This document shows, piece after piece, positions 27,201 through 31,813 of a stretch of DNA of 31,813 bases (positions are counted from its first letter, which is position 1; each line of letters begins with the position of its first letter). The position numbers and the translations under genes are program-made. The notes beneath the pieces are model-generated. The model saw nothing but the letters and a program-made list of their open reading frames with translations. It did no database searches and was not told where the DNA came from. Source of the DNA: DATLHO01 sp035539855 (GTDB lineage Bacteria; Bacteroidota; Ignavibacteria; OLB7); contig DATLHO010000212.1 of assembly GCA_035539855.1 (NCBI GenBank), positions 1-31,813 of the forward strand, written 5' to 3'.

Positions 27201-27728
27201 TCCATCGAGGCCACGACCCTCGACGGGCAGATCATGCGATCGGACGACGGCGGCGCGTCGTGGAAGGCCGAGGAAGGGGTCTCCGCGCCAGGCGCCCTCT
27301 ACGCGTTGACCGAAGGCACTCGAGACGTGATCGCCGTCGGAGACAGCATCGTCGTGCTGGTTCGCACGAAGGCCGACGTTGCCGACACGTCGAGCTCTCC
27401 CGAGTACATCGAGCTCTTCCCGGCCGGCGCTGACGCTACGACGTCGACCTTGGCCGTCGCGATCGAATCGATCGTGCCGAATCCATCGAGCGGAGCGACG
27501 ACGATTCGGTTCTCGGTGCAGTCGAGCGCTCGCGTATCGATTGCGATCCACACGCTGCTCGGCGAGACCGTCGCGGTCATTGCTGAGGAGCGCGTGCCCG
27601 CCGGCACGCATAGCGCTACGTGGGACGCCAACGACGCAGGAGGCCATCCCGTTCCGCCCGGCGCGTACATCGTTCGAGTGACGGCCGGTGGCATTTCGTC
27701 GGTCGGTCGCATCTCGATCGTTCGATAG
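24207..27728 (+). CDS. Giant secreted VPS10/Ycf48-like Asp-box propeller protein with T9SS sorting domain
   Basis: About 1173 residues. ATG 24207 has GAGGA six bases upstream; ATG 24201 touches the GAGGA and is less likely. The signal peptide is RTSVLAVLCLASALGGTLPSHAQ. Residues about 60-740 form a sortilin/VPS10-like propeller beginning RWECIGPLAIG and GSSSGGLWFG, with repeats such as TSDRGATWARV, STDAGETWSPS and STNAGDTWLRA. Residues about 760-1050 are a second, Ycf48-like propeller (VVGVAGTIGTSSDGGRSF, VGDAGTIIHSASAGREW, IGDDGAILGSSNGGGSWKRV). About 14 Asp-boxes are visible in total. The last 90 residues are the T9SS/FlgD-like sorting domain (IVPNPSSGATTIRFSV ... PPGAYIVRVTAGG). Glycosidase activity is not evident; surface binding or adhesion is more likely. 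Confidence 0.92.
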   Translation: MCRHRRTSVLAVLCLASALGGTLPSHAQDSRKEARNEIRDRHWGSGLEPDAYLDELVRIGTMPDEQSEKGRGSLLRNTRWECIGPLAIGVTPGNNWHGRMRTIRWYRNPVSGTIETYLGSSSGGLWFGNFAGLVRVWTPLGDNLPNPAVGAFLIDSLDPNSIWVGTGDKNRYAGAGLFHTSDRGATWARVALGENDVKPRAITGLEYGSSMSTMYLTSDRGFWRSTDAGETWSPSGPRSLGRLTIERLSVDPTRRTTLYIAGPDNIGFHRSTNSGETFTEINTGVRSIMAQSALIAVSPSSPNVVYGALSNHVGNVGMLYKSTNRGDRWDSLPAPPEYLHSGQAFNDHAIAISPVDPDRVYVGGVGLMRTVDGGSTWQMRAAGHSDVTDIAYPPIGSGSLIVLNDGGIYIYNEATDVASNGAEGFLPGAPLQAYSLDDAWSNSKVMVSGLQDNGTVVTDEAGTNNRLWWIAGGCDGGNTIGIHPTNPSQIFFNSWCGPSYRLRSDDMGRSQVQLNQDLGEFFYVPLRLNKLGSNWLFTVTKTNLMYSTNAGDTWLRATTASRDFDTAGNERVRTMMVNHHLDGPTVAYVLFEHRGDIGLTVRLFRGIGGSMTMTDRRVDRDNRNGLSSIAADRWSANVAYAMTVRPRADQLAALGQAKIYRTTDGGLAWSNITGNMPNVVTSDIVASPIDPNTMYAATELGVFRTRDGGVLWERFQHGLPIVAANSLSYIRGAGFDTLRVATFGRGYWSRVLDGSDPIVLINSRLNSALLRDVAVVGRAGRAVDFDSIVVVGVAGTIGTSSDGGRSFRFAEFPSKPIFRSVASSDRTRVTVVGDAGTIIHSASAGREWAQVESGVSVTLRGIAFSGPTGLIIGDDGAILGSSNGGGSWKRVHDEKQGILIGLSMPRPSTAWVVGGKPDPQTGIVQPIMLRTSDSGQTWVPWQTPPAIFSAIFMIDDIAGYAGGVDGVVYATTDGGSSWLAKPTGLKASITDLIVAGGKSIEATTLDGQIMRSDDGGASWKAEEGVSAPGALYALTEGTRDVIAVGDSIVVLVRTKADVADTSSSPEYIELFPAGADATTSTLAVAIESIVPNPSSGATTIRFSVQSSARVSIAIHTLLGETVAVIAEERVPAGTHSATWDANDAGGHPVPPGAYIVRVTAGGISSVGRISIVR

Positions 27729-27739
27729 CGCGCCAGCGA

Positions 27740-27792
27740 TTCGTTTCGCGTGTCACGCCGGCATCGATTGCACGGTGCAATCGATGCCGGCG
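27740..27792 (+). terminator. Long perfect inverted repeat after the giant Asp-box gene
   Basis: CGCCGGCATCGATTGC (27756-27771) and its exact complement (27777-27792) form a 16-bp stem with a 5-nt loop ACGGT, 28 nt after the stop. TTCGTTT lies just before it (27740-27746), not after, and no T-run follows on the plus strand. It could be a terminator, an mRNA 3'-end stabiliser, or an attenuator for the serine hydrolase that starts 48 nt later. Confidence 0.6.
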
Positions 27793-27839
27793 CCGCGCAC
27801 CCGGGAAGGTGCGGTGGCATCCAATCTCCAGCATCGTCG

Positions 27840-29972
27840 ATGGTCCTACATGTTCTGCGTTGTGCCGGCGTATTCATCGCAGCGCAACTCCTCGTCTTCT
27901 GCTCGCTCGCGGCTCAGCCCGCAGCAGATCTTGTCGGTCGTTGGAAGGGCTCCATCGAGACGCCCGGCTCTCCACTGACGGTAGTCGTCACCTTCAGACG
28001 TGGAGGGGATGCCCCGCGCGGCACGATCGACATCCCACAACAGGGCGCCACCGGACTGAAGCTCACGAATGTCGCGGTCGCGGGCTCCGAGGTCACGTTC
28101 GTGATCGACGGTATCCCGGGGTCTCCCACGTTTCGGGGAACGCTCGACGGCGATCGCATTGCCGGATCGTTCGCTCAGGGCGGCGCGAGCTTCCCGTTCG
28201 AGTTGACGCGCGCGTCGGAGACGACGACATCGTCGCAAACGCCCGAGGCCACCGAGAGCGAGAAGCTCGACTCGATTCGCGCGTTTCTCAACGGCGCAAT
28301 CGGCCGCTGGAAGGTCCCCGGTATCGGCGTGGCGATCGTCAGCGATGGGAGGGTGATCCTCGCAGATGGATTTGGCCTGCGCGATGTCGCCGCGAAGCAG
28401 CCCATGACCGCCGCGACGCTCATGCCGATCGGCTCGACGACCAAGTCGTTCACAGCCTTCGTCATCGGCACCCTCGTCGAGCAGGGAAAGCTCGATTGGG
28501 ACGCGCCGGTGATCGATTACCTCCCGGAGTTCCGTCTTGCCGACGACGCCGCGACGCGCGCCATGCGCGTACGCGATCTGCTGACGCATGTCTCCGGACT
28601 TCCCCGTCATGACGTCGCCTGGTATGGCTCGAGCCTCGGGCGCAACGAGCTCTTCGAGCGTCTTCGCACGTTCGAGGCGAGCGCTCCCGTGCGCGCGAAG
28701 TGGCAGTATTCGAATCTGATGTACATGACCGCGGGCGTGCTCGCCGAGCGCGTGAGCGGGAAGTCGTGGGAGACGCTCGTCGACGAGCGGATCGTCACGC
28801 CGCTCGGTATGGCCGGTGCGACGACGTCGCTCGCGCAGATGCGCGCGAGCGCCGATCGCGCCCTCGGCTACGAGATCTCCGAAGGACGTCTCGAGCCGGT
28901 CGAGTACCGCAGCGTAGAGGCGATCGGACCTGCCGGATCGATCAACGCGTCGGCCGAGGCGATGGCGAAGTGGGTGCAACTGCAGATCGATGGAGGAAAG
29001 GCCGGCGGACGCTCGCTCATCGCGTCCGGCGTCCTCGAGGAGATCCACGCGCCGCAGGTGGTGATTCCGTGGTCCGGAGCGTCGCCGGCCGGCGAGCGCG
29101 AGTTGTTCGACCTCTACGCGATGGGCTGGATGCAGCACGCATACCGCGGGCGCCGGCTGCTCGAGCACGGAGGCAACATCGACGGGTTCACCGCGCAGGC
29201 AGGCTTCCTGCCCTCGGAGCAGCTCGGCGTGGTCGTCCTCGCGAACCGCGGAAGCACCGGGCTGCCGGGCGCCGCGATGCGCACGATCATCGACATCCTG
29301 CTCGGCGAGCGAGACTACGACTGGGAGGCGGGCGCACTCAAAGGAGCGGAGGCACTCGATTCGATGCTCGAGGCCAATCGCGAGCTCGCCGACGATGGCC
29401 TGCGGGTCCCGAACACCCGGCCGTCGCACAGGCTCGAGGACTACGCCGGCGAGTTCGTGCACCCAGGCTACGGCGCGATCACCGTGCGCCGCGATCGTGA
29501 CGATCGCCTGTCGGTCTCGCTGCACGGCTTCGACGCGAAGCTCGAGCACTATCACTACGACATCTTCCGCGTGGCCGGCGCGCCTGGTCCGATCGAGGGG
29601 ATGCTTGTCGAGTTCCGTACCGCGACCACGGGAGAGATCGCCTCGCTGCACGCTCCATTGGAGCCGGCGGTCGCGCCGATTGCCTTCGTGCGCCGCGCGT
29701 CGGTGGCGCTCGGGGACACGACGCTGCTCGACCGCTATGTCGGAGCGTACAGTGTTGCCGGCACACTGATCACGATCGCTCGACGCGGCACGACGCTGTT
29801 CGCGACGGTGCCCGGTCAGCCCGAGTACGAGCTCGTGCCGACCGCGGAGGCGGCATTCGACCTCAAGGGTTTGGCAGGCTTCCGAGTACGGTTCACGCCG
29901 CGCGACGGGCGCGCCGAGCGCGCGATCCTCGTGCAGCCGAACGGCACCTTCGCGGCCGAGAGAGTTCGATAG
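27840..29972 (+). CDS. Secreted beta-lactamase-type serine hydrolase with N- and C-terminal accessory domains (DUF3471-like)
   Basis: A 710-residue protein. ATG 27840 starts the signal peptide (VLRCAGVFIAAQLLVFCSLAAQ); the longer frame would include the preceding hairpin. Residues 30-125 are a beta-rich domain (DLVGRWKGSIETPGSPLTVVV) frequent before this hydrolase class. The catalytic domain (about 140-490) has Ser199-xx-Lys202 (GSTTKSF), Tyr290-x-Asn292 (WQYSNLMYMTAG) and HGG 443-445 (LLEHGGNIDGF), with LLTHVSGLPRHD between. It continues with a DUF3471-like segment (DYAGEFVHPGYGAITVRRD ... KLEHYHYDIFRV) and a final lipocalin-like part. Related Pab87-type enzymes cleave D-amino-acid-containing peptides; the substrate here is unknown. 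It is a distant homologue of the 15698 gene. Confidence 0.9.
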   Translation: MVLHVLRCAGVFIAAQLLVFCSLAAQPAADLVGRWKGSIETPGSPLTVVVTFRRGGDAPRGTIDIPQQGATGLKLTNVAVAGSEVTFVIDGIPGSPTFRGTLDGDRIAGSFAQGGASFPFELTRASETTTSSQTPEATESEKLDSIRAFLNGAIGRWKVPGIGVAIVSDGRVILADGFGLRDVAAKQPMTAATLMPIGSTTKSFTAFVIGTLVEQGKLDWDAPVIDYLPEFRLADDAATRAMRVRDLLTHVSGLPRHDVAWYGSSLGRNELFERLRTFEASAPVRAKWQYSNLMYMTAGVLAERVSGKSWETLVDERIVTPLGMAGATTSLAQMRASADRALGYEISEGRLEPVEYRSVEAIGPAGSINASAEAMAKWVQLQIDGGKAGGRSLIASGVLEEIHAPQVVIPWSGASPAGERELFDLYAMGWMQHAYRGRRLLEHGGNIDGFTAQAGFLPSEQLGVVVLANRGSTGLPGAAMRTIIDILLGERDYDWEAGALKGAEALDSMLEANRELADDGLRVPNTRPSHRLEDYAGEFVHPGYGAITVRRDRDDRLSVSLHGFDAKLEHYHYDIFRVAGAPGPIEGMLVEFRTATTGEIASLHAPLEPAVAPIAFVRRASVALGDTTLLDRYVGAYSVAGTLITIARRGTTLFATVPGQPEYELVPTAEAAFDLKGLAGFRVRFTPRDGRAERAILVQPNGTFAAERVR

Positions 29973-29996
29973 TCGGGTGGTGCTCCTACCGGACGT

Positions 29997-30035
29997 CCCG
30001 CACCGCGATCGACGATCGCGGTGCGGGGCCGATTT
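29997..30035. terminator. Probable bidirectional terminator between convergent genes
   Basis: CCCGCACCGCGAT (29997-30009) and ATCGCGGTGCGGG (30015-30027) form a perfect 13-bp stem with loop CGACG, 24 nt after the serine hydrolase stop. A short T-rich tail (GATTTC) follows on the plus strand, just before the OmpA-family gene's stop on the other strand. Confidence 0.78.
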
Positions 30036-31211
30036 CTACTGTCGCTCGAAGATCACGACTGTGGCGCGACGATCCTCCTGACGCCCGTGCTCGCGCGCGT
30101 CGGTGCTCTGATCGGCGAACGACTCGCCGTACGCCTTCGGGATGATGATCTCCGACGGGATCGACTTGGTGCGCAGGTACTCGCGGACCGCATCGGCGCG
30201 CTTCTTCGACAGCGCGAGGTTCTTCGCCGCGTCGCCGACGGCGTCCGCATGGACCTCGACGAAGGCTCCGGCGACCGAGCGTCCGGCGACGAGGTCGTCG
30301 ATCATGCGACGGCCATCGTCGCTGAGGGCGCTTTTGCCGAGCTCGAAGAAGACTGTCGTGCTGTCCTTGCGGAAGTTCTCCGCGCTCGTGAGCACCTTGA
30401 GCTCGGCCTCGTTGCGCGTGCCGTAGTGGGTCGCGACGTAGCGTCGTCCGCGCGGAGCGAGGGTCTGCTCGCTCCACTTGAGAAGGATCGCACTGTCGGT
30501 GTACTCGACGTCCTGCGTCTCGAAGTCCCAGATGACCGAGTGATAGTACGGCCATCGGCCGAGTGCCATGACGTCGGGCTTGACGGCCTTGCCGCGCGCG
30601 GTCACGAGCGCGCCGGTGAGCTCGGCGGAGTTGCCGGCGACGCGGTAGACGAGCACTTCGCCGGGCACGCGCCGGCCGTCGAACTGCGCCTGGCGCGTGA
30701 CGCGGGTGCCGTCGGCGTCCATCTGCGAGGCGTCGTTGTCGTCGATCATAGTGTCGATCAACAGCGCGATGCCGACGGCGTGATCGGTCTGGCCGTAGTT
30801 CTCGACCTCGTATTCGATGCGGTAGTACTGGCCCCATCCGCCCGGCTGAACCTCTTCGAAATTCCGATCGACGGGCACGAGCCGCTGCGTGATGTCGACG
30901 TCGCCGAAGCGAAACGTGATCTCCTTGACTGGCGATCCCTCCTCGCCGACCGTCTTGAGGTCGCCGGTGAGATACTCGACGTCGTCGGGGAAGTGCGGAC
31001 TGTTGCTGGCGTGGCGGCCGTCGACCGAGACGACGAAGTGCGACGTGGAGTAGGGGATCGGGTAGCCGTACATCAGACGGCGGTTGCCGGAGCCGATCGT
31101 GAAGCGTCCATCCTCGCGCGCGACGCGGCCGAGGTTGAACGACGAACAGCCCGACGCGACGAGCGCTGCAAGACCAAGCAGCACCAGCCCTAGAAAGGGT
31201 GACGTGACCAT
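30036..31211 (-). CDS. OmpA-family lipoprotein (peptidoglycan-binding C-terminus)
   Basis: A 391-residue protein. ATG 31211 starts a lipoprotein signal (MVTSPFLGLVLLGLAALVASGC, lipid Cys22). Residues about 25-270 are a beta-rich domain I do not recognise (FTIGSGNRRLMYGYPIPYSTSHFVV, GGWGQYYRIEYEVENYGQTDHAVGIALLIDTMIDDND). Residues about 280-391 are an OmpA/MotB domain: TVFFELGKSALSDDGRRMIDDL, then VEVHADAVGDAAKNLALSKKRADAVREYL, and IIPKAYGESF. The conserved Asp of HxD and the Arg of LSxxRA, which bind diaminopimelate, are both present, so it likely tethers the outer membrane to peptidoglycan. No Shine-Dalgarno is seen. It is separated by about 230 nt from the ankyrin gene upstream. Confidence 0.93.
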   Translation of the reverse strand: MVTSPFLGLVLLGLAALVASGCSSFNLGRVAREDGRFTIGSGNRRLMYGYPIPYSTSHFVVSVDGRHASNSPHFPDDVEYLTGDLKTVGEEGSPVKEITFRFGDVDITQRLVPVDRNFEEVQPGGWGQYYRIEYEVENYGQTDHAVGIALLIDTMIDDNDASQMDADGTRVTRQAQFDGRRVPGEVLVYRVAGNSAELTGALVTARGKAVKPDVMALGRWPYYHSVIWDFETQDVEYTDSAILLKWSEQTLAPRGRRYVATHYGTRNEAELKVLTSAENFRKDSTTVFFELGKSALSDDGRRMIDDLVAGRSVAGAFVEVHADAVGDAAKNLALSKKRADAVREYLRTKSIPSEIIIPKAYGESFADQSTDAREHGRQEDRRATVVIFERQ

Positions 31212-31364
31212 GTGTGGATTGCCCGTTGGTAGCGGAGTCGCCGCGCACTTGCCTGCGCGGAGCCCTGCGGAGGTTGATGGTTCGTTCGGAAGAACCGAGG
31301 AAAGGGGAGCGCGAAGATAGGGATCGGCAGGCATTGGGCGAAGCTCGGCCACTGCGCGGTTCCT

Positions 31365-31390
31365 GGCGCAACATGGCGTGCGGTTGCGCC
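31365..31390 (-). terminator. Hairpin between the ankyrin and OmpA-family genes
   Basis: GGCGCAAC and GTTGCGCC form an 8-bp perfect stem with a 10-nt loop, 52 nt after the ankyrin gene's stop. No T-run follows on the minus strand, so termination is uncertain. The rest of 31212-31441 shows nothing else. Confidence 0.4.
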
Positions 31391-31441
31391 GTCGCTCGGC
31401 ATCGTCTGCGGTCTGCAACGGCTGTCTGCGCCGGAGGATGG

Positions 31442-31813
31442 CTATCGGTCGGTGTCGCGCAGGCGGAGCATCTCGACCATGGCCCGGTCGCCCTCGCGCT
31501 CGGCATACTCGCGCGCCGTGCGCCCCTCGTCGTCGCGCGTCTCGACGCGCGCGCCGCGCTCGACGAGGATCTGCGCGATGTCGCGCCGGTTGTACATCGC
31601 GGCGAAGTGCAGCGGCGTACGCCCATCGTCGTCGACGGCGTTGGCGTCCGCCTGCTCGCGCAATAGCTCGACGGTGAGCGTCGCGTTGCCGGCCTGCGTC
31701 GCCCAATGCAGGGCCGAGCGCCAGTTGACGTCGCGCGCGGCGACCGTGGCGGCTCGGCCGATGAGCGATCGGACCAGCAGCAGGCGACCGGCGCCGGCGG
31801 CTCTGTGCAGAGG
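31442..31813 (-). CDS. Ankyrin-repeat protein, C-terminal part (5' end outside the window)
   Basis: The frame is open from the right edge to TAG at 31444-31442, giving 123 codons, and continues beyond the window. Ankyrin repeats are plain: PLHRAAGAGRLLLVRSLI, RSALHWATQAGNATLTVELLRE, then DANAVDDDGRTPLHFAAMYNRRDIAQILVERGARVETRDDEGRTAREYAEREGDRAMVEMLR in two further repeats. Each has the TPLHxAA / xxIVxxLLxxGA pattern. About four repeats are visible. Ankyrin repeats bind proteins; the partner and cell location cannot be told without the N-terminus. An internal TTG at 31663 is not needed as a start. Confidence 0.9.
   Translation of the reverse strand, partial: PLHRAAGAGRLLLVRSLIGRAATVAARDVNWRSALHWATQAGNATLTVELLREQADANAVDDDGRTPLHFAAMYNRRDIAQILVERGARVETRDDEGRTAREYAEREGDRAMVEMLRLRDTDR

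Noticed and set aside
25887..27647. 586-codon open frame on the minus strand inside the giant Asp-box gene
   Set aside because: Its composition (Arg, Asp, His rich) and lack of any motif mark it as a shadow of the plus-strand gene.
27846..29651. 601-codon open frame on the minus strand inside the second serine hydrolase
   Set aside because: It is antisense to a gene with a full catalytic motif set, and has no signal, domain or plausible start context.
30021..31193. 390-codon open frame on the plus strand opposite the OmpA-family gene
   Set aside because: Shadow frame; the minus-strand lipoprotein has a lipobox and OmpA motifs.

Overview
High-GC (roughly two-thirds G+C by eye) chromosomal DNA from a Gram-negative bacterium. 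Three large secreted proteins end in an Ig-like type IX secretion (T9SS / Por) sorting domain. There are several lipoproteins, an OmpA-type protein and a small beta-barrel candidate, and many starts lack a Shine-Dalgarno sequence. Together these point to the Bacteroidota/Chlorobiota-type (FCB) group; a high-GC Ignavibacteria/Kapabacteria-like lineage would fit, but this is an inference from gene content. No rRNA, tRNA, CRISPR array, insertion sequence or prophage was recognised.

Layout. 1-3290 (minus): a T9SS-sorted subtilisin-like protease, followed by the N-terminus of what looks like a second related protease running off the left edge. 3431-7435 (plus): a TPP riboswitch and the thiazole/pyrimidine-kinase operon thiO-thiS-thiG-(ThiE/TenI family)-thiD. 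7610-10303 (plus): two tandem paralogous LamG lipoproteins closed by a strong terminator. 10409-15057 (plus): a tightly overlapping operon of an M16 peptidase, a GNAT acetyltransferase, an unrecognised 200-residue protein and canonical thiE. 15083-15478 (minus): a small VOC/glyoxalase-fold protein. 15698-18569 (plus): a beta-lactamase-type serine hydrolase and a membrane-anchored glycerophosphodiester phosphodiesterase. 18699-24044 (minus): thiC behind its own TPP riboswitch, then a small outer-membrane protein and a T9SS Asp-box (BNR) protein, each preceded by a terminator-like hairpin. 24207-29972 (plus): a giant T9SS Asp-box protein and a second serine hydrolase. 30036-31813 (minus): an OmpA-family lipoprotein and the C-terminal part of an ankyrin-repeat protein.

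How the genes work together. The thiamin genes form a split regulon of two riboswitch-controlled units on opposite strands about 20 kb apart. thiO/thiS/thiG make the thiazole, thiC makes HMP-P, and thiD phosphorylates HMP-P. The ThiE that joins the two halves is not behind a riboswitch; it is the last cistron of a peptidase operon. ThiO, the oxygen-dependent glycine oxidase, replaces ThiH, which suggests an aerobic lifestyle. thiF and thiL are not in the window. Most remaining genes encode cell-envelope or secreted products.

The most interesting unexplained features are the leader between the first riboswitch and thiO, the uncharacterised protein coupled to thiE, and a shared tail motif after the terminator-like hairpins.
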